Shown here piece after piece: positions 7,385 to 14,865 of a DNA stretch of 20,063 bases. This stretch comes from Oscillospiraceae bacterium (GTDB taxonomy: Bacteria > Bacillota_A > Clostridia > Oscillospirales > Oscillospiraceae), in contig CADBKB010000010.1 of assembly GCA_902795095.1 (NCBI GenBank), positions 1 to 20,063 on the forward strand. The letters run 5' to 3'. Position numbers and translations under genes: made by a program. Position 1 is the first letter of the stretch. Every line of letters begins with the position of its first letter. Under the pieces are notes generated by a model. That model was given only the letters and a program-made list of their open reading frames with translations, was not told where the DNA came from and did not search any database.

Positions 7385-8518
7385 TTACATTACCTCTTTC
7401 AAAATGGAATTTGGATCCGCGATGAGATCGGGGATGCTTTTGCGATAGATCCTCCCGGAGAAGGCCCCCGTGGGAAGGGAAACGAATCTGGCCTCCGGCG
7501 GGCAGATGGGCCGGTACATGGGGTCGGCGATCACGGTTTTCATTCCTGCCAGAGCGGGGATGATATCATCCTCGTCGGGGGTCAGGGCGTCGCACGGGCG
7601 CAGGATCCCGGCGGGGCACTCCGTGGCGCACAGAACGCGGGTGGGCTTTCCCGTCTCCAGAAAAATGGCATTGGCCAGGGCGAGGGATGAGATCCCCTCT
7701 CCGATGACTGCTATTTCGCCGCCGCTGCCGGAGTGCAGAAGCTGATGCTTCTGCGTCCGCTGCGCCTGCCGCAGTGATTCAGCAAGCAGCCTTGCCTGCC
7801 GCGCTCCGATGGGCTGCCCAACCACATAGGGAATGCCGAAGCGTGTGCTCATCAGCTCCGCCGCGCCAAGCCCGGCCGCGGAGACCACAAGATTCACCGA
7901 GGCCGCTGCGGCCCGGGACAGCTCATCCAGATCCGCTCCCATGGCCCAGCGGGAATTGACCGAAAACCCTTCGGCCTCCAGGAAAGCGCAGATCGAACGG
8001 TCAGCGCCGTTGACGGAGAAGTCCAGCGGAGTCAGACCCAGTACGTTGACCGCGTCCGGCTGCTTTCGCGCCGGTACAACGAACCGCTCCGCAATGCCCC
8101 GCAGGGCCATGGACGCGCCGTGGATATAGGTGTTCATCCCCGTGGTGGGGAATCCGAAGGCGGGAATGCCGGTGCGCTCCTCGATGAGGGCGGCCACCGC
8201 GGCAAAGTCAAAGCCGATCATGGTGGGGATGGGAGTTCCGGCGATGGCGATAAACCGCGGCTTTAAGTCCCGGGCGGCGTCGCAGATGTCGCCGATGAGC
8301 TTCTCATCATCGCCCATGACCGCCTCGAGCTCGCTGAGGGCGGAGATGTAGACCATGGAGTCCACATCGTACCACCGGGGCTCGTCGTGGGTGGAATAGG
8401 TGGAGTTGCAGCCGGAGGCGTCGTGCATCACCGTCATGCCGCCCAGCTCGAACAAGGCCGAGCACACGCCGAATACATCGGCGGAGTAAGTTGAAATGAT
8501 TCTGGCAGTCTGTTTCAT
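7385..8518 (-). CDS. Nitrogenase component 1-like subunit (NifD/NifK-like, second subunit)
   Basis: Oxidored_nitro-family protein of 377 residues, much shorter than NifK. With ATG 8518 as start (ATGA overlap with the previous gene; an upstream ATG at 8527 is possible), cluster-type cysteines lie at C19 (DVFGVCSALFELGG) and C37 (HDASGCNSTYSTHDE). At the place where NifK carries its third cluster cysteine the sequence is AGTPIPTMIG (about 93-102), without Cys. Other family landmarks are FGFPTTGMNTYIHGASMALR (about 121-140) and FGIPYVVGQPIG. It probably pairs with the 442-residue subunit and receives electrons from the NifH-like protein. The reaction is unknown. It belongs to an uncharacterised clostridial branch and is not a true nitrogenase subunit. 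Confidence 0.85.
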   Translation of the reverse strand: MKQTARIISTYSADVFGVCSALFELGGMTVMHDASGCNSTYSTHDEPRWYDVDSMVYISALSELEAVMGDDEKLIGDICDAARDLKPRFIAIAGTPIPTMIGFDFAAVAALIEERTGIPAFGFPTTGMNTYIHGASMALRGIAERFVVPARKQPDAVNVLGLTPLDFSVNGADRSICAFLEAEGFSVNSRWAMGADLDELSRAAAASVNLVVSAAGLGAAELMSTRFGIPYVVGQPIGARQARLLAESLRQAQRTQKHQLLHSGSGGEIAVIGEGISSLALANAIFLETGKPTRVLCATECPAGILRPCDALTPDEDDIIPALAGMKTVIADPMYRPICPPEARFVSLPTGAFSGRIYRKSIPDLIADPNSILKEVM

Positions 8519-9843
8519 AGGCAGCATTCACACCCCAATCCCTTGATCTGCACCAGCGAGCGCATGTCTTTTTCGTGGAGATAGGCGTCCTTCATCAGCT
8601 CCAGCGTGTCCAGGATGGCCTCATAGCCGAACATTCCGCCGCCCTCGACCACATTGACAAAGTTGTTTGTATTGGTGAAATGGGCGGCCTTCTGGCCGAT
8701 GGCCAGAAAACCCGTTCCGGCCTTGGGGCTGTGGAAGCGCATCTTGGCATGAACCGTAGGATAGAGGGTCAGATCCGGATAATGCTTCTGCAGCGCCTCA
8801 AAGGCGGGCCGCTCCTCCCCGGAAACGCTGTCCAGATACACCCGCTCCACCCGGAAGCCCGCCTCCAGCAGCAGCTTCGCCAGGCCCAGGGGGCGGGGGC
8901 TGTAGGTATAGTCGATGGCGATGGGGGTATCGCCGATCAGCGCCAGGGCGTCGGCCAGAGCTTTCCGGCACTGCTCGCGCTTCCCTGTGAAATCCGGCGC
9001 CTCGACGCCGAGGGCGTCAACCAGAGCAAGGAAGCCGGCCTCGATCTCGTCATAGTCAAAGCTGAAGGGCACGTAGATGTGCTTTCCCCCCAGGCGCTTT
9101 TCCAGAATGTCTCCCCCCGCCGCCGCGGCAGGATAATAGGAGATATAATACGCGCTCTCGGCCATGCGCTGATACTGCGTGTAGGTTTCGCAGGAGGTGA
9201 TTTCATGCACCCGCAAGCCGCGGCTGCGCAGAAACCGCATCAGATCGCTGTCCTCGCGGGTGGGCAGATCGTTTCCGATGATGGCCACGGCCTTGGGATC
9301 GATCTGCCGGGGCTTGAGCAGGTCATAAAGCCGGGCGCGCATGAGCTGATCCGGGGTCAGGCCGCTTTTTCGCATGATGGGGTTCATGTAGCAGTCGGTG
9401 AAATCCACCTCCGGGAACCTGGCGCGGAGCTCCGCGTAGATATAGTCCAGGTCGCAGCCGGTAAAATGATGCACGCAGCTGGTGTAGACCAGCACCGCCG
9501 GCGGGAGCTTGGGGAGCTTATGGAGGATATCCGTCACGCCCTCGATGACCAGCTCTTCCATGTCGCCGTCCAGGAGATTGTGCTCCCGCACCGCCACGGT
9601 GGAGAACCGGTCCATGGCGTTCATCTCCGCCGCGGTGAGCACCACACCCCGCAGGCAGCCCGCGGCGCACACGAAAATCTCGTGGGCTTCGGGGATGAGC
9701 ATGCCGGTATGGACGATGTTCCAGGTACCCCTGGCGGGGGAGGAATATTCCAGTCCGGAGGCAAAGGGCGCCGGAAAGCCCGCTTCCGCGATGCGCACGC
9801 ATGCGCCGGTCATATCCGGCCCATCGCTGATGCGCCTCAGCAT
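8515..9843 (-). CDS. Nitrogenase component 1-like subunit (NifD-like, first subunit)
   Basis: Oxidored_nitro-family protein of 442 residues. Candidate iron-sulfur ligands are C59 and C63 ([13 protein letters not shown]) and C123 and C130 ([11 protein letters not shown]), so metal binding in the N-terminal domain is likely. The stretch SAYYISYYP (230-238) stands about where NifD has its FeMo-cofactor Cys, but has none. H388 (AAHFTNTNN) may align with the NifD cofactor His; I could not test this. The protein ends in GLGCECCL, a Cys-rich tail (C438, C440, C441) not found in NifD. ATG 9843 overlaps the end of the NifH-like gene by 7 nt. It should form the catalytic partner of the 377-residue subunit. 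Substrate unknown. Confidence 0.86.
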   Translation of the reverse strand: MLRRISDGPDMTGACVRIAEAGFPAPFASGLEYSSPARGTWNIVHTGMLIPEAHEIFVCAAGCLRGVVLTAAEMNAMDRFSTVAVREHNLLDGDMEELVIEGVTDILHKLPKLPPAVLVYTSCVHHFTGCDLDYIYAELRARFPEVDFTDCYMNPIMRKSGLTPDQLMRARLYDLLKPRQIDPKAVAIIGNDLPTREDSDLMRFLRSRGLRVHEITSCETYTQYQRMAESAYYISYYPAAAAGGDILEKRLGGKHIYVPFSFDYDEIEAGFLALVDALGVEAPDFTGKREQCRKALADALALIGDTPIAIDYTYSPRPLGLAKLLLEAGFRVERVYLDSVSGEERPAFEALQKHYPDLTLYPTVHAKMRFHSPKAGTGFLAIGQKAAHFTNTNNFVNVVEGGGMFGYEAILDTLELMKDAYLHEKDMRSLVQIKGLGCECCL

Positions 9844-10601
9844 AGCGGCACCCCGCAGACCTCCAGCAGTGTCCGCGCCAGGGCCCGGTACTCGCCCGCC
9901 ATGGCGCTGTCGGGGAAGGCCTCGATGACAGTTTTCCCCAGCTCCTCCGCCTGCTGGACGGTCTCGCTGCGGCTGAGGGAGGCGATCACGCTGCTGCCGA
10001 TGTCCTCCGCCAGCTCCTGCACCTTCTGTTCTTCATTCTTCACGTTTCTGCGGTTCAGTATGACGCCGCCGAGCTGGGCATAGCCCCGGCCCTTGAAGCT
10101 CTCCACCGCCATGGCGATGTTCGCCGCGGCGTGGATCGCCATGTTCTCGCCGGAGGTGATGACAAAGATCTTATCGGCATAGCCGGCGCGCATGGGCATG
10201 GAGAATCCTCCGCAAACCACGTCGCCCAGCACGTCATAGATCACCACATCCGGCTGGTAGACTTCATAGGCGCCCTTCTCCGCCAGCTTCTCCAGGGCGG
10301 CGATGATGCCGCGGCCGGCGCAGCCGAGACCGGGCTGGGGACCGCCCGCCTCCACGCAGATGACGCCGCCGTAGCCCGGGGTGGTCATCTCCTCCAGCGT
10401 GATGCCGTTTTTCTTCTCCCGCACCAGCTCCAGCACCGTGGGGATCCGCTCCCTGCCGTGCAGGCTCACCGTGGAGTCCGCCTTGGGGTCGCAGCCGATC
10501 TGCATCACCCGCAGGCCCATGTCCGCCAGAGCCGCCGAAACATTGGAAACGGTGGTGGATTTTCCGATGCCACCCTTTCCGTAGACTGCAATTTTGATCA
10601 T
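9837..10601 (-). CDS. NifH-like nitrogenase iron protein homologue
   Basis: ATP-dependent electron donor of the NifH/BchL/CfbC superfamily, 254 residues. It has a P-loop GKGGIGKST at 8-16, switch I CDPKADST at 37-44, and both ligands of the dimer-bridging [4Fe-4S] cluster: C94 in GLGCAGRGI and C130 in [17 protein letters not shown]97 corresponds to the ADP-ribosylation site of NifH. The protein is shorter than nitrogenase NifH at its C-terminus. ATG 10601 makes an ATGA overlap with the ABC ATPase stop, and the gene overlaps the first component-1-like gene, so stoichiometric production is likely. It should form a homodimer that delivers single electrons to the component-1-like pair on ATP hydrolysis. 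A bacteriochlorophyll or F430 role is not supported by the neighbours. Confidence 0.93.
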   Translation of the reverse strand: MIKIAVYGKGGIGKSTTVSNVSAALADMGLRVMQIGCDPKADSTVSLHGRERIPTVLELVREKKNGITLEEMTTPGYGGVICVEAGGPQPGLGCAGRGIIAALEKLAEKGAYEVYQPDVVIYDVLGDVVCGGFSMPMRAGYADKIFVITSGENMAIHAAANIAMAVESFKGRGYAQLGGVILNRRNVKNEEQKVQELAEDIGSSVIASLSRSETVQQAEELGKTVIEAFPDSAMAGEYRALARTLLEVCGVPLC

Positions 10602-11680
10602 GATTCGGGTTCCTTTCCGCCGGGGGTTTCCCTGGCAAAGGTGGTTTTTACGCTGATGCCGGGCAGCAGGCCCAGCCGGTGGGTCAGCGCGCGTATTTCA
10701 GATTGAGAACCGTATAGATTGATGTGGATGATATAGGCCCCGCTGCGGCGGTCTGGCATGCCCATACGCCCAATCAGCAGGCCCCTGTATTCGTGCAGCA
10801 GAGCGTTGATCCGGTCGGAGGCCCGGTTATCGGCCAGGATCACCGTGGTGGAGGCCAGGGTCTGCCGGTCGGCGCGCTCCGGGGCGCCGGCATCATCGGA
10901 GATGCTCAGCGGCACCACATTCGGCAGCTCCGCGCTGCCGGTCTCGATGGCGCTCACCACCGCATTCACGCCGAAGGCGCTGCGGATCTGGCCCTCCGTC
11001 ACAATGTCCGGGCTGCATCCAAACACGCTCTCGCCTCCCTTTTTGAGCAGCAGCGCCTTATGGGAGCGCTGCAGGGCATGGGCGGGATAGTGGGTGTTGA
11101 AGATGCAGGCCATGCCGTTCTGGGCCAGGCCCGTCATGGTATCGAGAACAATCAGCTGATTTTTGAAATCCAGATTGGATTCCGGCTCGTCAAATATGAG
11201 GATCTCCGGCTCGGAGGCCATGGCCCGGGCGATGAGCACCATCTGAAGCTCGCCGCCGGACAGGGCCGTGCAGCGCTTGTCCGCCAGGGCGGAAATGCCC
11301 AGCTTCTCCAGCGCCTGCTCTGCCGCCAGATAGTCCTCTTTCTTCGGTGCGGCAAAGCTGCCGATCCGGCTGCTGCGGCCCAGAAGCACCGTCTGGAACA
11401 CGGTGTAGGCCGGGGTGGCCGACCGCGCCTGAGGCACGTATGCCATTTTGCGCCAGAGCCTGCGGGGCGGGATCTCGCGGATATCCTCCCCGTCAAGGAG
11501 GCACCGCCCTGCGCCCCAGCGGAGCATGCCGGTCATGCAGCGCAGCAGCGTGGTTTTTCCCGCGCCGTTGGGCCCCAGGACGGAAAGGATCTCCCCCTCA
11601 TGAAGCTCCAGCTCCACATCCCGCAGGACCTCCGGGCCCTTGGGATAGGCAAATGAGCCGTGCTCAACCCGCAGGATCAT
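10598..11680 (-). CDS. ABC transporter ATP-binding protein with C-terminal TM1266-like domain
   Basis: Cytoplasmic ATPase of the FecE/BtuD type, 360 residues, fused to an extra domain. Residues 1-260 hold Walker A GPNGAGKT (36-43), Q-loop Q84, signature LSGGE (140-144), Walker B ILIFDEP (160-166) and H-loop H197. After a linker (about 261-275), residues 276-350 match the stand-alone hydrogenase-regulator-like protein encoded at 12829-13074: [19 protein letters not shown] against INRLLHDSAEYIIGRMGIP, then IRALTHRL against ICALTRAL and a final FAR/FAK. ATG 11680 makes an ATGA overlap with the permease stop; the longer open frame upstream lies inside the permease. The extra domain probably senses or reports the state of the system, which is inference. 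Confidence 0.92.
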   Translation of the reverse strand: MILRVEHGSFAYPKGPEVLRDVELELHEGEILSVLGPNGAGKTTLLRCMTGMLRWGAGRCLLDGEDIREIPPRRLWRKMAYVPQARSATPAYTVFQTVLLGRSSRIGSFAAPKKEDYLAAEQALEKLGISALADKRCTALSGGELQMVLIARAMASEPEILIFDEPESNLDFKNQLIVLDTMTGLAQNGMACIFNTHYPAHALQRSHKALLLKKGGESVFGCSPDIVTEGQIRSAFGVNAVVSAIETGSAELPNVVPLSISDDAGAPERADRQTLASTTVILADNRASDRINALLHEYRGLLIGRMGMPDRRSGAYIIHINLYGSQSEIRALTHRLGLLPGISVKTTFARETPGGKEPES

Positions 11681-12693
11681 AGCCGCCACCCCCCGCTTCT
11701 TCGCATCAGCACGATGAAAAACGGCGCGCCGATGATGGCTGTCAGTATGGAAACAGGGATCTCCGCAGCACTCAGCGACCGGGCCGCCGTGTCCACGCAG
11801 ATCATAAACGCAGCGCCCAGACCCACACAGGCAGGCACCAGCGCCCGGTGATCGCTGCCGAACTTCATCCGGCACATATGGGGGATCAAAAGCCCCACCC
11901 AGCCCACCTGGCCGCACATGGAGACGACGGAAGCGGTCATAACGGTGGCGCAAACCACCGTCACCGCCCGCAGCGCGCCGATGCGCACGCCGGCCGATCT
12001 TGCCTCATCATCCGACAGGGGCAGCAGATTCATCCGCCAGCGCAGCAGCCAGAGGATGAGGATCGCTGCCGCTATGGGAGGCGCTCCATAGGCCAGGGTG
12101 CGGTAATTTGCCTTATCCAGACCGCCCATGAGCCAGTAGGTAATGGCCGGAAGCTGGGACTCGGTATCGGCGGCGAACTTGACCAGGGACACCAGCGCCG
12201 AGAACAGCGAGCCGATCATAATGCCCGAGAGCACCACGGTACTCAAGCCCCGTCCCCTGCCCCGGCCGCACAGCCAGGTCAGCGTCACCGCAGCGGCGCC
12301 CATGGCCAGGGACGTGAACTGAATGCCGATCATTCTGAATCCCAGCAGGATACCGAGGGCCGCGCCGAAGCTGGCTCCGCTGGCAACGCCCAGGGTGTCC
12401 GGCGTGGCCAGAGGATTCGCGAAAAGGCTCTGAAACGCGCAGCCCGCCACAGACAGGCCAGCGCCTGCCAGGGCTGCCAGGCAGATGCGGGGCATCCGCA
12501 GCTGCCACAGGGTCTTTTCTGTCATTTCCTCCATCCCCGCGCCGCCGGTGAGCCGGGCGATCAGGCTCCGGAGCACATCCCCCGGGGGGATGCGGATGCG
12601 CCCGATGCACAGGGCAAGGAGCGCCGCCGCCAGCGGCAGAACCGCCAGAACGATCGCCCAGGAAGGCGGCAGAGCGCCGTCGCGTCTTCGCAT
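11677..12693 (-). CDS. FecCD/BtuC-family ABC transporter permease
   Basis: Polytopic inner-membrane permease of 338 residues with about nine to ten hydrophobic helices. Family marks are AGCAFQSLFANPLATPDTLGVASGA (read in parts at about residues 83-107), the GQVGWVGLLIPHMCR segment near 265-280 that contacts the ATPase, and AAEIPVSILTAIIGAPFFIVLM near the C-terminus. The family imports ferric siderophores, haem or cobalamin as a homodimer. ATG 12693 is chosen because AAAGGGGAC stands 6 nt upstream; an upstream in-frame start at 12726 lies in the terminator hairpin and is unlikely. It is the first gene after the leader and overlaps the ATPase gene by ATGA. Confidence 0.92.
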   Translation of the reverse strand: MRRRDGALPPSWAIVLAVLPLAAALLALCIGRIRIPPGDVLRSLIARLTGGAGMEEMTEKTLWQLRMPRICLAALAGAGLSVAGCAFQSLFANPLATPDTLGVASGASFGAALGILLGFRMIGIQFTSLAMGAAAVTLTWLCGRGRGRGLSTVVLSGIMIGSLFSALVSLVKFAADTESQLPAITYWLMGGLDKANYRTLAYGAPPIAAAILILWLLRWRMNLLPLSDDEARSAGVRIGALRAVTVVCATVMTASVVSMCGQVGWVGLLIPHMCRMKFGSDHRALVPACVGLGAAFMICVDTAARSLSAAEIPVSILTAIIGAPFFIVLMRRSGGWRL

Positions 12694-12828
12694 GTCGCTG
12701 TCCCCTTTCGTGTAAAAAAGCCGCACTCCCCCGGGAGCACGGCTAAAAACGCATAAAAACCGCGCACCGCAGCTTTCGCCTCAACATGGTTTCGGCGTCA
12801 GGGGATGCTGAATAGATTGGATATGATG
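12694..12828 (-). promoter_or_regulatory. Leader between the TM1266-like gene and the permease; candidate attenuator
   Basis: This 135-nt stretch has no gene. On the minus strand it can form short competing stems: CGCC/GGCG (plus 12794-12797 with 12777-12780) and AAACC/GGTTT (12788-12792 with 12757-12761). It ends in a strong intrinsic terminator at 12714-12744. Only about 20 nt, holding the ribosome binding site, separate the T-run from the permease ATG, leaving no room for another promoter. Transcripts of the permease operon must therefore pass the terminator. I did not recognise a known riboswitch class. Confidence 0.5.
12714..12744 (-). terminator. Intrinsic terminator directly before the permease ribosome binding site
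   Basis: Minus-strand arms of 12 nt (12733-12744 with 12719-12730; two G-U pairs, two-base nominal loop) are followed by six T. It could end the short TM1266-like transcript and, if bypassed, allow the operon to be read. Confidence 0.85.
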
Positions 12829-13074
12829 TCAGATCTTGGCAAAAATGGCCTGGGCATTGACGCCCTCCAGCTCTTCGAGCGCCCGGGTCAGAGCGCAGAT
12901 CCCGTCCTCCGGCGCGTCGATGGCCACGGAGATGAGGTTCACGCCCTTTTCAGGGTACGGGATACCCATACGGCCGATAATATACTCAGCGCTGTCATGC
13001 AGCAGGCGGTTGATCTGCTCCACCTTCTCTGCCTCGGACACGACAATGCTGATAACAGCAACCTTGGTCTGCAT
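12829..13074 (-). CDS. TM1266-type putative iron-only hydrogenase system regulator
   Basis: Small protein of 81 residues with an ACT-like alpha/beta layout: strand KVAVISIVV, helix AEKVEQINRLLHDSA, the central IIGRMGIPYPEKG motif (32-44), strand NLISVAIDA, helix GICALTRALEEL, and a final strand VNAQAIFAKI. This matches the family named putative iron-only hydrogenase system regulator, which is defined by its company with HydE/F/G; it has no obvious DNA-binding segment. ATG 13074 has an AAAGGG site and a near-perfect promoter upstream. The next gene on the strand is the transporter/nitrogenase-like operon that ends in hydF, so a regulatory or ligand-sensing link is likely. A second copy of this domain is fused to the ABC ATPase. 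Confidence 0.88.
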   Translation of the reverse strand: MQTKVAVISIVVSEAEKVEQINRLLHDSAEYIIGRMGIPYPEKGVNLISVAIDAPEDGICALTRALEELEGVNAQAIFAKI

Positions 13075-13095
13075 AGAATCACCCTTTCTGTACCG

Positions 13096-13124
13096 ATTAT
13101 ACCGGATGGCTCGGTGTTTGTCAA
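13096..13124 (-). promoter_or_regulatory. Consensus promoter of the TM1266-like gene and probably the whole operon
   Basis: Minus-strand TTGACA (13119-13124) and TATAAT (13096-13101) are separated by 17 nt, a perfect sigma-70/sigma-A promoter. The -10 ends 21 nt before ATG 13074. The -35 directly follows the terminator of the upstream PAP2-like gene. Confidence 0.9.
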
Positions 13125-13160
13125 TAAACAAACGGACGCGGGCCGACGCCGCGTCCGTTT
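13125..13160 (-). terminator. Intrinsic terminator after the PAP2-like/DegV unit
   Basis: Perfect 12-bp arms (13130-13141 with 13149-13160) with a 7-nt loop and a T-rich tail (TTTGTTTATT) on the minus strand, starting 3 nt after the stop at 13164. Confidence 0.85.
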
Positions 13161-13163
13161 CGC

Positions 13164-13787
13164 TCATATGATTCTGAAAAAATTGCACATAAGCCAGGCC
13201 AGGCCGCAGGCGAAGATGCAAAGCACGCTGCCGCCGAGAAACTCGTCCCATTTGTGGCGCTTCGCGGTCACCGACGCCCAGAAGATGGCAAGATAACAGG
13301 CGGCGCCGATGATGATCCCCGCCGTGCCGAGGTAGTAGCCCGCCAGCGCCGTGGGGCCCGTGACGCTGCAGGCGTGCCCGCTGGCGCGAAGATGAAAGAC
13401 CTTGTTCCACAGCAGAAGCAGCAGAACCGACAGAAGATAGATGGTATACACAAAGATCTGGTGACGGTTGCCGCTGCAGAGCTTGGCATACAGCCAGCCG
13501 AGCACATAGCCGACCAGCGTCAGAACAAAGGCCAGATTCCGCTGGCCCTCCCTGCCCTTGGCGCGAACCGCCGGGATGACCCAGGACAGCGGATAAGCCG
13601 CCAGAGGGATCAGCGCCAGACACACAAGCATCGCGGCAATATCAAGCCTTGAGCTGAAGAAGCCGTCGGAAAACAGTGCCAACACGAGCACCAGCAGACT
13701 GACCATGACCGGCGGGATCGAGATCACGCGAATCACATAGGCCAGAAGGTTTTGCGCACGCTTTGCCGGGCTGTCCCCGCGTGCCAT
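13164..13787 (-). CDS. PAP2-superfamily membrane protein
   Basis: Membrane protein of 207 residues with about six hydrophobic helices. A PAP2-type active site can be read: K129 and R134 (NKVFHLRASGH), SGH at 136-138, and R177-H178 with E182 (KRHKWDEFLGG). PAP2 enzymes remove phosphate from lipid phosphates such as phosphatidic acid or undecaprenyl pyrophosphate, with the active site at the outer face. The first motif is abbreviated and the last acidic residue is Glu, so activity is not certain. ATG 13787 overlaps the degV stop by one base (TAATG), indicating coupled translation with a fatty-acid-binding protein. A terminator follows. Confidence 0.75.
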   Translation of the reverse strand: MARGDSPAKRAQNLLAYVIRVISIPPVMVSLLVLVLALFSDGFFSSRLDIAAMLVCLALIPLAAYPLSWVIPAVRAKGREGQRNLAFVLTLVGYVLGWLYAKLCSGNRHQIFVYTIYLLSVLLLLLWNKVFHLRASGHACSVTGPTALAGYYLGTAGIIIGAACYLAIFWASVTAKRHKWDEFLGGSVLCIFACGLAWLMCNFFRII

Positions 13788-14650
13788 TACCGCTCGCTCC
13801 CCAGGAAGAACAGCGCCAGCGTGCCGGGGCCGGAATGGGCGCCGATCACAGGACCGATGTTGGTGATGAGCTCGCAGTGCCGTCCGGTGCGCTCAACGAT
13901 CATCGACTCCAGCAGACGAGCGTCGTCGGGACAGTCGCCGTTGGAGATGAAGTACACGCCCTTGGGATCCAGGGCTGACTGTACAAAGCGATCCGCCATG
14001 GCGGCAATGGACTGCTTTCTGCCGCGGATCTTCTTGACGGGGATGAGTCGGCCCTCGTCGTCCACATGGAGCACCGGCTTGATCTGCAGCAGGGTGCCCG
14101 CCAGAGCGCTGGCCGCGCTCACTCTGCCGCCCCGCTTGAGATATACCAGGCTGTCCACAGTGAACCAGTGGCACAGCGCCGGCAGGGTCTTGCGGACGTA
14201 ATCCGCCAGGGACTCCAGATCCAGGCCGGCGTCGCGCTGCTGCACGGCATAATATACGAGAAGACCCTGCCCCGCCGAGGCGCAGCGGCTGTCGATGCAG
14301 ACGATCTTTCGATCCGGGAACTCCTCCAGCAGGTCCTTCGCCACCAGCTTCGCGGTCTGGCAGGAATTGCTCAGCGCCGTGGCAAATCCGATGTACAGGA
14401 TGTCCTTCCCTGCCTGCAGCACAGGCACAAAGGTCTTGCGGAACTTCTCCATGGAGACCGCTGCCGTCTTGGCGACGCCGCCGTCGCGCATCTTTTGATA
14501 AAAAACGCTGTTGGACATATCGGCCTCGGTATATTCCCGGTCTTCCCCGTCGAAACGGAAGGTCATATCCGCGCACAGCACATCCCATTGCTTCATCAGC
14601 TCCGGCGCGATGTCGCAGCCGGTATCGGAAATGATCTGATAATTCTTCAT
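13787..14650 (-). CDS. DegV family fatty-acid-binding protein
   Basis: Cytoplasmic protein of 287 residues. DegV/FakB proteins bind a fatty acid and present it to the FakA kinase. Family features are the start IISDTGCDIAPEL (7-19), a lipid-contact region ATALSNSCQTAK (90-101), IDSRCASAGQGLLV (119-132), and LVYLKRGGRVSAASALAGTL (168-187), which is highly typical. Length is normal. ATG 14650 has GGGAGGT upstream. The gene is the first of a two-gene unit with the PAP2-like protein. A promoter with a perfect palindrome over its -10 box lies at 14674-14719, suggesting repression by an unknown regulator. No fakA-like kinase is in the window. Confidence 0.93.
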   Translation of the reverse strand: MKNYQIISDTGCDIAPELMKQWDVLCADMTFRFDGEDREYTEADMSNSVFYQKMRDGGVAKTAAVSMEKFRKTFVPVLQAGKDILYIGFATALSNSCQTAKLVAKDLLEEFPDRKIVCIDSRCASAGQGLLVYYAVQQRDAGLDLESLADYVRKTLPALCHWFTVDSLVYLKRGGRVSAASALAGTLLQIKPVLHVDDEGRLIPVKKIRGRKQSIAAMADRFVQSALDPKGVYFISNGDCPDDARLLESMIVERTGRHCELITNIGPVIGAHSGPGTLALFFLGSER

Positions 14651-14673
14651 ATGCTTACCTCCCGGTAAAACTC

Positions 14674-14719
14674 ATCTAATATTGTATATTAGATTAACAG
14701 ATTTCATATGGTAAGTCAA
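14674..14719 (-). promoter_or_regulatory. degV promoter with a 21-bp palindromic operator
   Basis: Minus-strand TTGACT (14714-14719) and TAATCT (14691-14696) are 17 nt apart. A perfect palindrome with 9-bp arms (ATCTAATAT-TGT-ATATTAGAT, 14674-14694) overlaps the -10 box and the expected transcription start. This is a classic repressor site; the regulator is not identifiable from this window. Confidence 0.75.
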
Positions 14720-14865
14720 CACTGATTTTGACATTTTTTCAATATCTCTCCCAAATGTCTAATTTGGGGTCTCCGGTCCCCCCTTCTTTTCCCGCAGGAG
14801 CGGCGCTGCCGAGCCAATCCGGCCGGATATCGGCGATTTCGCCGGTGCGACGCCGGGCAAACGCA
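14720..14865. other. Intergenic stretch with two inverted repeats, no gene
   Basis: Between the degV promoter and the HAD terminator lie a perfect 7-bp inverted repeat CCCAAAT/ATTTGGG (14750-14756 with 14762-14768) and the adjacent GGGG-TCTCCGGT-CCCC. No reading frame here has a convincing start site or family resemblance. It may be a remnant or part of an unrecognised short RNA. Confidence 0.35.

Noticed and set aside
8575..10083. A 502-codon plus-strand open frame, and similar ones at 1133-2422 and 10724-11656
   Set aside because: They are antisense to well-supported genes (component-1-like, SpoIIIA, ABC ATPase) and show only the composition expected of such shadows.
7385..10601. A true nitrogenase (nifHDK) for N2 fixation
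   Set aside because: The component-1-like proteins are short, lack the FeMo-cofactor Cys region and a third NifK-type Cys, and no nifB, nifE, nifN or nifV is present.
9837..10601. Assignment as bchL/chlL or cfbC
   Set aside because: Neighbours show no chlorophyll or F430 pathway genes, and the ABC/HydF setting is different.
11681..11953. An N-terminal extension of the ABC ATPase frame
   Set aside because: It lies inside the permease gene in another frame; ATG 11680 gives the normal ATPase start and an ATGA overlap.
12745..12828. A known riboswitch (cobalamin, Moco, THF, fluoride, SAM) before the permease
   Set aside because: None of the fixed sequence blocks of these classes is present; the B12 box found at 18306-18320 is absent here.
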